In this document: piece after piece, positions 1 to 6,981 of the stretch
Layout of the letters: every line of letters starts with the position of its first letter
Numbering within the stretch: the stretch's first letter is position 1
Origin: CAXGUU01 sp964012875
GTDB lineage: Bacteria > Pseudomonadota > Gammaproteobacteria > Ga0077536
DNA: 13,150 bases
Assembly: GCA_964012875.1 (NCBI GenBank)
Contig: CAXGUU010000056.1
Span: 1-13,150 of the forward strand
Direction: 5' to 3'
Program-made: the position numbers and the translations under genes
Notes under the pieces: model-generated
What the model was told of the DNA's origin: nothing
Database searches by the model: none
Seen by the model: the letters and a program-made list of their open reading frames with translations, nothing else

Positions 1-123
1 TATCACGCGCTCAAGAAAAATTCTGCCCCACTTTGAAGCCGAAAGCGGCCGCATACCGACTCCGCTTCGCGGCACTCACAATCATCCACAGCTACAACCG
101 ACGAAGACCAGGAAAAAGTTTTA

Positions 124-540
124 ATGAATATCCGAGGGCATTGTCACTGCGGCAATATCGAATTCGAGATGAACTGGGCGGGCAAGGCGTCAGAGCTGCG
201 CGGGCGCACCTGCAGTTGCAGCTATTGCCGAATGCACGGAGCAAGCTGGACCTCCCACCCGGAAGTCAGTGTCACTGCACGGATTGAAGACAAGGAGCAG
301 ATAATTGTTTACCACTTCGGTCATCAAACCGCCGAATTCTATGTATGCGCGCGCTGCGGCATCCTGCCATTTGCGAGCTGCCGCGGGGAGAACGGCCATG
401 TCGCCGTCGTCAACATCAATACCTTCAAGGACTTTAAGCGTGACGAGATTGACTTTGCCACGACGAATTTCGACAGCGAATCGAATGCTCAGCGCCTTGC
501 TCGCCGCAACAAGAACTGGTCTCCCCTGTGCATCCTGTAG
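124..540 (+). CDS. GFA / CENP-V-type zinc-binding family protein
   Basis: A 138-residue protein of the glutathione-dependent formaldehyde-activating (GFA/CENP-V) fold, a small cytoplasmic zinc protein. The full family cysteine set is visible: C7-x-C9 in the N-terminal CHCG, then C30-x-C32-x2-C35, then C75-x2-C78 in the YVCARCG segment. This matches the two-zinc pattern of Gfa. Length is normal for a single-domain member. The ATG at 124 has an AGGAAAAAG-type ribosome binding site at 110-118, which supports this start. The gene overlaps the downstream aldolase gene by 13 bases, so the two are probably co-transcribed. Most members of this family have no proven formaldehyde activity, and no glutathione-dependent formaldehyde dehydrogenase gene is visible nearby, so the exact substrate (a glutathione or other thiol adduct) is not predicted. 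Confidence 0.9.
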   Translation: MNIRGHCHCGNIEFEMNWAGKASELRGRTCSCSYCRMHGASWTSHPEVSVTARIEDKEQIIVYHFGHQTAEFYVCARCGILPFASCRGENGHVAVVNINTFKDFKRDEIDFATTNFDSESNAQRLARRNKNWSPLCIL

Positions 541-1583
541 GCGAGCACCTTCACGGTCGATGCTTCGCAAGCGATAACGCCTCCGGTATTCACCCGAAGG
601 TGCTTGACGCCATTGCCGAAGCTAACCGCGCGCATGCTTCCGCCTACGGAGATGATCCCTGGACGCACGCCGCTAGCTCAGCCCTCGCCGCCGCGTTCGA
701 TAGCGACATCGAGGCGTTGTTCTGTTTCGGCGGAACGGGCGCCAATGTCATCAGCCTCGCCACGCTGGTGGCGCCTTATGAATCTGTGCTGTGCGCGCAG
801 ACTGCCCATATCTGGAATGACGAATGCAGCGCACCGGAGCGTTTCACTAATGCCAAACTCATTCCGGTGCGAGACAAATTCGGCAAAATCTCCGTCGATG
901 ACGTCATCCCTCATGTCGGTCCTGGACGCGGTGTTCATCGGGCCCGGCCTAGCGTGATCTCGATTACTCAACCTACTGAATGGGGCACCGTGTACAGCCT
1001 CGATGAATTGCAGACCCTGGCGAGTTTCGCTCACGAGCATGAGATGATGCTGCATGTCGACGGCGCACGCCTTGCCAATGCTGTAGTCACGCTCAATGCA
1101 TCGTTGGCTGATATCGCGCGTTGTGGTATCGATGCGCTGAGTTTCGGCGGTACAAAAAATGGCTTGATGGGGGCGGAGGCCGTCATCCTGTTCCGCCCCG
1201 AACTCGCGATGCGCGCAGCTTACGCTCGCAAACAAGCGACGCAGCTTGCATCAAAAATGCGTTTTATTGCCGCCCAGTTTCTTGCCTATCTGGAAGGCGA
1301 TTTGTGGCGAAGCCTAGCCGCCCACGCTAACGATATGGCAGCCTCGCTGGCACGCCAGTGTCAGGAACGAACCGATATTCAGTTTGTCGCACCGGTTAGC
1401 TGCAACCTGCTCTTCCCCAGGCTCTCAGCAACAGCGCTGGAGGATCTCCAACGCGACTTCTACTTCTACACCTGGAGTGAACCAGACTCGATTGCACGCT
1501 GGATCACGTCCTTCGATACGACGGCGGAAGATGTCAAAGTCTTCTCTGGCGCAGTAGCCAGGGCACTTTCGGAAAAAATTTAG
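528..1583 (+). CDS. ltaE: Low-specificity L-threonine aldolase family enzyme (PLP-dependent)
   Basis: A 351-residue fold-type I PLP enzyme of the beta-eliminating lyase/threonine aldolase family, which cleaves L-threonine or allo-threonine to glycine and acetaldehyde. The N-terminal FASDNASGIHP segment is the typical family opening. H176-V-D178-G-A-R181 carries the PLP-ring-binding Asp, and SFGGTK210NG carries the Schiff-base lysine. The ECSAPE segment around residue 100 replaces the usual E-x-GA-x-E pattern, a minor deviation. The start is a GTG at 528 inside the end of the GFA gene. No ATG, GTG or TTG lies between it and the conserved FASDN motif, so a start at or very near here is forced, although no clear Shine-Dalgarno is seen. 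Translation may be coupled to the GFA gene. Its stop faces the SMP-30 stop with only 12 bases between. Confidence 0.88.
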   Translation: MHPVGEHLHGRCFASDNASGIHPKVLDAIAEANRAHASAYGDDPWTHAASSALAAAFDSDIEALFCFGGTGANVISLATLVAPYESVLCAQTAHIWNDECSAPERFTNAKLIPVRDKFGKISVDDVIPHVGPGRGVHRARPSVISITQPTEWGTVYSLDELQTLASFAHEHEMMLHVDGARLANAVVTLNASLADIARCGIDALSFGGTKNGLMGAEAVILFRPELAMRAAYARKQATQLASKMRFIAAQFLAYLEGDLWRSLAAHANDMAASLARQCQERTDIQFVAPVSCNLLFPRLSATALEDLQRDFYFYTWSEPDSIARWITSFDTTAEDVKVFSGAVARALSEKI

Positions 1584-1595
1584 CTCGTCCGGAAG

Positions 1596-2513
1596 TCAAC
1601 CAGCAAAACGCGGTTCGGGAATACCGCGAATGCCGAGGCCGCGAATTCTGAACAGACTGCCGGCGCCGAATTGCGGTTTCACCTGCTTTTCAAAATGCTC
1701 ATGCGTCGCCGGGTGCGAGACCCGCGCCATGGAGGTGACATAGATTTCATCTAATTCAGCGCCACCAAAGATCACACTCGTAAGATTTTTTACCGGCATA
1801 CCGATGCGCATATCCTCACTGCCGTCCGGGTTGTAACGAATCAGGTCGCCGCCAATCACAAGTGCATTCCAAACGCCGCCTTCGGAATCAACAGTAGAAC
1901 CATCGAAAAAACCCGCCTCGGCGACCGTAGAAGCAAAATCTCTTTTGCCGGACAGGCTGCCGGACTCGATATCGTAGTCGTAGGCCCACATCGTTTGCTG
2001 AAACGTATCGGCGAAATAGAAAGTGCTGTCGTCCGGACTCCAGCACGGTCCGTTTGAGCAGATGATGCCATCGGCAACCTGGGTCACCGTCAGATCGGGA
2101 TCCAGGCGCCACAAGCCGCACAGCTGACTTTCCTCCAGATCGTCCATGCCACCAGCAAAAAAACGGCCTCGCCGATCAACCTTGCCGTCATTCAAACGCG
2201 TTCTGGACTGTTCCGGATCGATCAGGGTGATGCATTCGAGCGCCTCTGATGCAAAGTCAAAAAAGTAAAACCCATCGTCAAGCGCGAGTACGGCATTACC
2301 GTTTTCGCGCAAGGCCATGGCACCGACATCGTGGTCAAGTGACCAGTTCTTGATGGCCCCAGACGCGGGATCGAGGCACCAGATGGAGGGTTTGCCGACC
2401 CGCCGCCCGGTGCCGTCAACCCAGTAGAGTTTCTGCTGTTCAGCATCCCATACTGGACCCTCGCCGAGGTGATTTTCGGCATCGATCAAACACTCAACAG
2501 AGTACCTCGCCAT
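1596..2513 (-). CDS. SMP-30/gluconolactonase/LRE-like family protein
   Basis: A 305-residue six-bladed beta-propeller of the SMP-30/gluconolactonase family, metal-dependent hydrolases of sugar lactones and related esters. Metal ligands are in place: E18 in LGEGPVW, N154 in CSNGPCWSPDD and D204 in FFDGSTVDSEGGVW, the same numbers as in human SMP-30. Substrate-loop residues R106 and N108 lie in TRLNDGKVD. An in-frame ATG eight codons upstream exists, but the ATG at 2513 has a strong AGGAGAAGG site directly before it, so I chose the shorter form. No signal peptide is seen, so it should be cytoplasmic. It is divergent from the molybdenum hydroxylase genes across a shared 150-base region. This suggests, but does not prove, that it hydrolyses a lactone or ester made in the same pathway. 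Confidence 0.9.
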   Translation of the reverse strand: MARYSVECLIDAENHLGEGPVWDAEQQKLYWVDGTGRRVGKPSIWCLDPASGAIKNWSLDHDVGAMALRENGNAVLALDDGFYFFDFASEALECITLIDPEQSRTRLNDGKVDRRGRFFAGGMDDLEESQLCGLWRLDPDLTVTQVADGIICSNGPCWSPDDSTFYFADTFQQTMWAYDYDIESGSLSGKRDFASTVAEAGFFDGSTVDSEGGVWNALVIGGDLIRYNPDGSEDMRIGMPVKNLTSVIFGGAELDEIYVTSMARVSHPATHEHFEKQVKPQFGAGSLFRIRGLGIRGIPEPRFAG

Positions 2514-2516
2514 CGT

Positions 2517-2525
2517 CCTTCTCCT
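2517..2525 (-). promoter_or_regulatory. Ribosome binding site deciding the SMP-30 start
   Basis: Read on the minus strand this is AGGAGAAGG; its AGGAG core ends 7 bases before the ATG at 2513. It argues against the upstream in-frame ATG at 2537, which has no such site. Confidence 0.75.
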
Positions 2526-2536
2526 ATTCGCGCTCA

Positions 2537-2546
2537 CGGTGCACCG
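2537..2546. promoter_or_regulatory. Perfect 10-base palindrome CGGTGCACCG, possible operator
   Basis: A self-complementary 10-mer sits in the SMP-30 leader, upstream of its ribosome binding site, inside the divergent region shared with the hydroxylase genes. Its position would suit a repressor site. No regulator gene is present in the window, so this is only a candidate. Confidence 0.25.
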
Positions 2547-2574
2547 AAGAACATGACATGACTCCCAACCCTAG

Positions 2575-2591
2575 TCGACCCTGCTCGACCC
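2575..2591. repeat. Tandem TCGACCC repeats with 10-base period upstream of the hydroxylase -10
   Basis: TCGACCC occurs at 2575-2581 and again at 2585-2591, start-to-start distance 10 bases, so both copies face the same side of the helix. They occupy the region just upstream of the extended -10 at 2594, where a -35 element would lie. No good -35 hexamer is seen there. This arrangement would fit an activator or repressor site, which is an inference. Confidence 0.4.
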
Positions 2592-2593
2592 GG

Positions 2594-2602
2594 TGTTACA
2601 AT
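2594..2602 (+). promoter_or_regulatory. Extended -10 promoter element TGTTACAAT for the hydroxylase operon
   Basis: TG-N-TACAAT matches the extended -10 of sigma70 promoters with one mismatch to TATAAT. Transcription would begin near 2609, giving a leader of about 55 bases before the ATG at 2664. The identical 9-mer precedes moaA. The tandem TCGACCC repeats lie immediately upstream. Confidence 0.55.
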
Positions 2603-2663
2603 TCGTGCGCTGGCTGAGCTATGGTGCTCATGCTTTTGACTCCAACGTCGAGCAAGGACAATC

Positions 2664-3185
2664 ATGTATCCAGCCCCGATCGATCATTACCACCGTCCGA
2701 CAACCCGCGCCGAGGCACTCTCGATCCTGGGGCAGTACGATCCAGGCGACGCCGTTTTTTTTGCCGGCGGCCAAAGCATCATGCAGGCGATGAAGTCGAG
2801 AATACTCCAGCCACAGGCGATCATCGACCTGCAGGCCGTGGACGATATGCGGGGGATTTCGGCAAGCGGTGATCACATCGTCGTTGGCGCGATGACGCGC
2901 TACGTTGAGATCTCGGCCAGCGCCGAGCTTGCCCTCCAGTTTTCCGCGTTGTGCGATGCTGCCGCTCACGTTGGCGATCGCCAGGTGCGAAACCGCGGCA
3001 CCATTGGCGGCAGCTTATGCTGGAACTACGTCGCATCCTGTTCGCCCGCTGCAGCCCTAGGCCTGGGTTGCGAGATCAGTCTCACACGGAGCGATGGTAC
3101 GGAGCGCAGCGTTGCGATTGACGACTTTCTGCTCGGTCCGCTCGAGACCGCGCGCGGTGACGACGAATTGATGACCCAGGTTTAA
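2664..3185 (+). CDS. Molybdenum hydroxylase FAD-binding subunit (CoxM-like), N-terminal FAD domain, ends at premature TAA
   Basis: A 173-residue product covering the FAD-binding domain of the medium subunit of CO dehydrogenase/xanthine dehydrogenase-type enzymes, which passes electrons from the 2Fe-2S subunit to an acceptor. A34-GGQS38 and T113-IGGS117 in RNRGTIGGSL are the two FAD pyrophosphate-binding motifs. The ATG at 2664 has AAGGA at 2654-2658. The normal subunit is about 280-290 residues. Here a TAA at 3183-3185 (codon 174) stops translation at the end of the first domain. The same frame then continues with a recognisable second domain to 3542. As written, the product would lack the C-terminal domain. 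Possible reasons are a nonsense mutation, a base error (a single change such as CAA to TAA is enough) or readthrough. Confidence 0.85.
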   Translation: MYPAPIDHYHRPTTRAEALSILGQYDPGDAVFFAGGQSIMQAMKSRILQPQAIIDLQAVDDMRGISASGDHIVVGAMTRYVEISASAELALQFSALCDAAAHVGDRQVRNRGTIGGSLCWNYVASCSPAAALGLGCEISLTRSDGTERSVAIDDFLLGPLETARGDDELMTQV

Positions 3186-3542
3186 TTCAGGCGATCCACC
3201 GGGCGCGCAGGCAGCGCCTACAAGAAATGGGGCCTCGTCCGCGACGCCTTGCCGGTAGTCGGAGTGTGCGTCGCCGTCGAGCTCGACAATAAGGGCAACT
3301 GCCAGACAGCAAGGTTGAGCTTATCCGGCATGGCGGCAGGCGCGACACGGGTTCCGGACGGAGAGTCGGCCCTGGTCGGCAGTGGCGGCGCACCAGATGA
3401 ACTCGACGCGATATTCGCTGAAATTGCGGAGGGGGTGGATACTCACAGCGACGCTTCGGCAGATGCCAATTACCGACGACAACTGATTCGCTCGATCGGC
3501 GCTGAAGTCGCTGGCCTCGCGTTCACACGAGCGCTGGCATAG
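3186..3542 (+). pseudogene. C-terminal domain of the CoxM-like FAD subunit, cut off from its start by an in-frame TAA
   Basis: Read in the same frame as the 2664 gene, this gives 118 residues that match the CO dehydrogenase flavoprotein C-terminal domain: AGSAYKKWGLVRDALPVVGV near the start, then an L-x-G-M-A-A-G segment, and a D-A-N-Y-R-R-Q-L-I-R segment before the end. The spacing from the FAD domain to AGSAYKKW is as expected for an intact protein, so no bases seem lost or gained. Together with the first part the reading frame is 293 codons including both stops, the normal size for the family. No ATG or GTG lies before the conserved YKKW segment; the first start-like codon is TTG at 3249, inside the domain and with no clear ribosome binding site, so independent translation looks unlikely. 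The TAG at 3540-3542 is 27 bases before the 2Fe-2S subunit gene. Confidence 0.8.
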
Positions 3543-3569
3543 CGTCAAATTCCACCGAGACCAACTGAA

Positions 3570-4052
3570 ATGCAAGAAGTACGGATTACCGTCAACGGCG
3601 TCGCCCACGAAGCGCACATCACTGAGCGCAGCCTACTGGTTGATTTCCTGCGTGACCAGCTTGGTCTTACCGGCACTCACGTGGGCTGCACTTATGAAGG
3701 TGTGTGCGGCGCCTGTACCGTTCACCTCGATGGCGAAGCTGTCAAAAGCTGCATGATGCTGGCTGTACAGGCTGACGGACATAAGGTCACGACCGTTGAA
3801 GGTCTGGCCGGAGACGACCTGACACCCTTGCAAACCGCGTTCAGCCAGGAGCACGGTTTGCAATGCGGCTATTGCACGCCGGGCATATTAATGAACATGA
3901 CAGAATTTTTGCGGCAGTATCCCGAACCCAGCGATGATGAGATTCGCGAAGCGCTGATTGGCAACCTCTGTCGCTGCACGGGTTACGTGCACATTGTTCG
4001 CGCCGTGCGGGCCGCTGCTAAAAGCATGGCACAAAGTGGCACGGGGTCTTAG
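3570..4052 (+). CDS. Molybdenum hydroxylase 2Fe-2S subunit (CoxS-like)
   Basis: A 160-residue small subunit that holds two [2Fe-2S] clusters between the Mo site and FAD. The N-terminal ferredoxin-like domain binds one cluster through C40, C46, C49 and C61 (GC-x5-C-GA-C, then SC). The helical domain binds the other through C99 and C102 (QCGYCTPG) and C134 and C136 (NLCRCTGY). All eight cysteines are present and the length is typical. The first pair is spaced C-x5-C, one residue longer than the usual C-x4-C in CDTSQCGAC-like motifs; the codons are clear, so this is not a frame effect. The start ATG follows the FAD-subunit stop by 27 bases with only a weak GAGA-type ribosome site. The stop is 4 bases before the large subunit ATG, which implies one operon. 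Confidence 0.93.
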   Translation: MQEVRITVNGVAHEAHITERSLLVDFLRDQLGLTGTHVGCTYEGVCGACTVHLDGEAVKSCMMLAVQADGHKVTTVEGLAGDDLTPLQTAFSQEHGLQCGYCTPGILMNMTEFLRQYPEPSDDEIREALIGNLCRCTGYVHIVRAVRAAAKSMAQSGTGS

Positions 4053-4056
4053 AACA

Positions 4057-6459
4057 ATGACTGAATCTGCGACTGGCGACGAAAACAACTGGCTCGGGGC
4101 ACGCCTCGCCCGCAAGGAGGACTTGCGTCTGGTCACTGGTAGCGGGCGTTACCTCGCCGACCTCACGCTCCCCGGCACGGTTCATGCCGTTTTTGTACGG
4201 AGCGAGTACGCACACGCGAACATAGTGTCGATCGACACCAGTGAGGCTGAAACCCTGCCCGGGGTGCTGGCCATCTATACCGGCGCCATGATTCGGGACC
4301 GCATTCAACCCATGCCCCAGCCCGTGGTCGTGCCGAATCTGCCCGCACAGTTTCCAACTTTCTGGCCTCTGGCGGTCGACAAGGTACGTTTCCACGGTGA
4401 ACCCGTTGCGCTGGTGATAGCCACGGACAAATACGTTGCGGAAGATGCAACCGAAGCAATTTTCGTTGAGTACGAAGAACTCGAGCCGATACTCGACCCT
4501 GAAGCCGCTCTTGCCGACGACGCAGCTCGCGTCTACGACGACCATTCAAGCAACGAAATATTCGCCATGACCTTTACAGGCGGTGAAACCGAAGAAGAAC
4601 AGGCACAAAACGCCGCGGAAGTTGACGCGATTTTTCAACAAGCCGATGTCGTGGTCAGTGAGCGATTTCGCGTTCACCGAACTGGGATAACCCCGATGGA
4701 GCCGCGCGGCGGCCTGTTTGACTGGAATGATGCTGACGGCCTGACAGCCCATGTCACAACGCAACGCCCACATATTGACAGGCTCGCACTGAGCGACATA
4801 CTCGAAATTCCCGCCGAGCAGGTCCGCGTAATCGCGCCGCGCGATCAGGGTGGCGCTTTCGGCGCCAAGGCACCCTTTTACCGCGAGAACGTGATACTGG
4901 CCTTTGCCGCCCGGGAGCTCAAACGGCCGGTTCGATGGATCGAGACACGCTACGAAAGTCTCATGAATATCGGTCAGGAACGCGACCAGATCAACGACAT
5001 CGAAGTCGCTGCGACCAGGGATGGGAAGTTGCTTGCTGTTCGTAACCACGGCATCGCCGACAACGGGGTCGGCGCCACGGGCGTCTACTGGGGGTTCGTT
5101 ATGCCATTTCTCGGCGCTGTGGAACTTCCCAATGCTTATACCTGGGACAAGGGCGACGTGCGTCTTCGGGTCGCAACAACGAATAAGGCTTGTCTGACGC
5201 CGGCACGTGCGTTCGGTCATTTCCCGACGCGGTTTGCCGTGGAACGAGCAGTCGATATGGTCGCCCGTCGCATCGGCATGGAGCCCTCTGAGTTGCGCCG
5301 CCGCAACCTGACGCCGGAGCTACCTTATACCACCATCACCAACGAATACCTGGACAGTGGCGATTTCACTGGGGTGTGGGACAACCTCATGGCCCAGGTC
5401 GACCTCGATGGATTTCGGCGCGAACAGGAAGCTGCACGCGCAGAAGGTCGCTACCTGGGGATTGGTTTCGGATGCGGCGTCGAATTGTCCGGCGTTGCTT
5501 CGGAACTGCTCGTGCCAATGGAAAACCAACCGGGTTACGGTGCCGCCACGGTACGCCTGGACCCGCGCGGCAAGGTCATGGTCTTCGGCGGCGATGCGCC
5601 CGGTGGGCAAGGCCACGAAACAACCACTGCTCAGGTCGTTGCTTCCCAGTTTGGCATTGAACCGAGCGATGTCATCATCACTACCGGCGACACCGGCACC
5701 ACGCCTTTCGGGGCCGGTTCAATCGGTGCGCGCGCGGGTTCGTATTTCGTCTCAGCGGTCGCCGAGGCCTGTAGCGACGTCAAGGAAAAAATTACACGCA
5801 TCCTGGCGCACGATCTGAAGATCGAGGCCGATGTCCACCACTTCGAGTTCGTGAATGGTGACGTCGTCTATATCGGCGATCGTTCTCTGAAAAAACCATT
5901 CCGTGAAATCGTCGAACGGATCATCATGTTCCCTATCGAGTTACCGGAAGGCGACGCCGGCGGTCTCGAGTCGACCGCCTTCTTTGAAGCCGCCAAACCG
6001 ATGATCTGCTTTAACGCCGATTGCTGCATTGTCGAAGTGGATGCAAATTCAGGCGACTTCGAAATCAAGCGCTGGGTCTCTTCGGAAGATGTCGGCACCA
6101 TCATCAACCCGATGATTGTCGATGGACAAATGCATGGCGCCATAGTTCAGGGCTTATCAAATACGATGTTCGAAGAGTTCATCTACGACGATCAGGGCCA
6201 GCAGCTGACTCCCGATTTCGAACGCTACAAGCTGGCTACCGCGGCCGACGTACCGGATATTGAAATAACCTACGCCACCACGCCCTGCCCGCATACGCCA
6301 TTGGGCACACGCGGCATCGGCGAAGGACGACCAAGCTCAGTCCCGGGCACGGTGACCAACGCAGTATGCGATGCACTTGCGCCATTCGGCATTGAAATAT
6401 CTGAGCTGCCTCTACGCCCCAACCTGATCTGGAAGCACCTGCAGGCGGCCAAACAGTAG
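4057..6459 (+). CDS. Molybdenum hydroxylase large subunit (CoxL/xanthine dehydrogenase family), substrate unknown
   Basis: An 800-residue Mo-cofactor subunit of the CO dehydrogenase/xanthine dehydrogenase/aldehyde oxidase family, cytoplasmic, which would hydroxylate a carbon of its substrate with water-derived oxygen. The N-terminal hammerhead domain begins with LARKEDLRLVTGSGRYLADL. Cofactor loops are D263-QGGAFGAK271 (usual form VGGGFGxK), GGQ518GHET and the C-terminal G755-E756-G757-R758, where E756 is the expected catalytic base (usual form GEGG). The active-site loop reads P382-ARAFGH388. It therefore lacks the AYxCSFR loop of form I CO dehydrogenases and also differs from the AYRGAGR loop of form II members. 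The ATG at 4057 was chosen because it begins just after the 2Fe-2S stop and just ahead of the conserved domain; an earlier in-frame start would overlap that gene by 95 bases. The substrate cannot be named. The last base is 41 bases from a convergent gene. Confidence 0.92.
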   Translation: MTESATGDENNWLGARLARKEDLRLVTGSGRYLADLTLPGTVHAVFVRSEYAHANIVSIDTSEAETLPGVLAIYTGAMIRDRIQPMPQPVVVPNLPAQFPTFWPLAVDKVRFHGEPVALVIATDKYVAEDATEAIFVEYEELEPILDPEAALADDAARVYDDHSSNEIFAMTFTGGETEEEQAQNAAEVDAIFQQADVVVSERFRVHRTGITPMEPRGGLFDWNDADGLTAHVTTQRPHIDRLALSDILEIPAEQVRVIAPRDQGGAFGAKAPFYRENVILAFAARELKRPVRWIETRYESLMNIGQERDQINDIEVAATRDGKLLAVRNHGIADNGVGATGVYWGFVMPFLGAVELPNAYTWDKGDVRLRVATTNKACLTPARAFGHFPTRFAVERAVDMVARRIGMEPSELRRRNLTPELPYTTITNEYLDSGDFTGVWDNLMAQVDLDGFRREQEAARAEGRYLGIGFGCGVELSGVASELLVPMENQPGYGAATVRLDPRGKVMVFGGDAPGGQGHETTTAQVVASQFGIEPSDVIITTGDTGTTPFGAGSIGARAGSYFVSAVAEACSDVKEKITRILAHDLKIEADVHHFEFVNGDVVYIGDRSLKKPFREIVERIIMFPIELPEGDAGGLESTAFFEAAKPMICFNADCCIVEVDANSGDFEIKRWVSSEDVGTIINPMIVDGQMHGAIVQGLSNTMFEEFIYDDQGQQLTPDFERYKLATAADVPDIEITYATTPCPHTPLGTRGIGEGRPSSVPGTVTNAVCDALAPFGIEISELPLRPNLIWKHLQAAKQ

Positions 6460-6500
6460 GGGCGGCTAAACCGGATCGCTCACGCCGGCCGACAAAAGTC

Positions 6501-6974
6501 TTACGAGTCACCCTCACTGGCGAGAAGTTGCGCCAGCGCTGCCGCGCGTTTGCGGTTCACCCCGACATCCGAATGGCCGACGCGGGACGCCGATCGCAGG
6601 TGGACAACTCCATTATCCAAGCGAAATTCGACATCATCGACGAAGCGAAAAATTCGACTGGTAAAGGTCGCATGAACGTAGCTATCGGATTGCGTTTTGA
6701 TTTCGCCACCAGCGGCGTGGACCGCTGCAACGACGCCTCTAATTCGCATTTCGTTATCGCCCGCGAGTGGCAATGGTGCGATCGAATGTTGCTCAGATGG
6801 GGATTGCGTGTGGTCCGAGCACACGCAATTGGGCGAGTTCGGGCAGGCCTGTAGCAAGCCATTGTTCAACCCGGCCGCGCTTGCGGCATCGCGATGTGAC
6901 CACCACCCCATGACCGCGAAAGCGATCAGCCAGACAACAACTACGAATGCGGCAATCCACATTAGTTTCGACAT
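6501..6974 (-). CDS. DUF1499 family protein, membrane-anchored
   Basis: A 157-residue protein with one N-terminal membrane segment (about residues 5-23) followed by a DUF1499 domain. Family signatures are C44-PNSPNC50-V-C52, the YVHATFTSRIFRFVDDVEF segment and RSASRVGHSDVGVNRKR near the C terminus. The function of the family is not established. The N-terminal segment could be an anchor or an uncleaved signal, with the domain outside the cytoplasm. The ATG at 6974 was preferred over longer frames because it lies 7 bases after the stop of the UreI-like gene and directly precedes the hydrophobic stretch; the upstream extension is polar and overlaps that gene. It is the last gene of the minus-strand group and converges on the hydroxylase large subunit. 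Confidence 0.87.
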   Translation of the reverse strand: MSKLMWIAAFVVVVWLIAFAVMGWWSHRDAASAAGLNNGLLQACPNSPNCVCSDHTQSPSEQHSIAPLPLAGDNEMRIRGVVAAVHAAGGEIKTQSDSYVHATFTSRIFRFVDDVEFRLDNGVVHLRSASRVGHSDVGVNRKRAAALAQLLASEGDS

Positions 6975-6981
6975 CCGCCCG

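Noticed and set aside
62..72. Short inverted repeat CCGCTTCGCGG upstream of the GFA gene
   Set aside because: The stem is only four base pairs and no T-run follows, so it is not a convincing terminator. The first 123 bases otherwise hold only the GFA ribosome site.
678..1235. Long open frame on the minus strand inside the threonine aldolase gene
   Set aside because: It is antisense to conserved PLP-enzyme motifs and has no family signature.
3186..3215. Two compensating frameshifts in the FAD-subunit linker, because the shifted frame reads D-P-P-G-A like the usual proline-rich linker
   Set aside because: The original frame keeps the normal distance from the FAD domain to AGSAYKKW and needs only one base change, so a single nonsense codon is the simpler reading.
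3249..3542. Separate gene starting at TTG 3249 for the C-terminal flavoprotein domain
   Set aside because: The TTG lies inside the conserved domain, after YKKWGLVRDA, and no clear ribosome binding site precedes it.
4546..5220. Long open frame on the minus strand inside the Mo subunit gene
   Set aside because: It is antisense to a clearly conserved coding region and its translation shows no recognisable domain.
4057..6459. Form I aerobic CO dehydrogenase (coxL)
   Set aside because: The diagnostic AYxCSFR loop with its active-site cysteine is absent; the loop here is PARAFGH.
6460..6500. Bidirectional terminator between the converging Mo subunit and DUF1499 genes
   Set aside because: The GC-rich gap contains only an imperfect GGCGGC/GCCGGCC pairing and no T-run on either strand.
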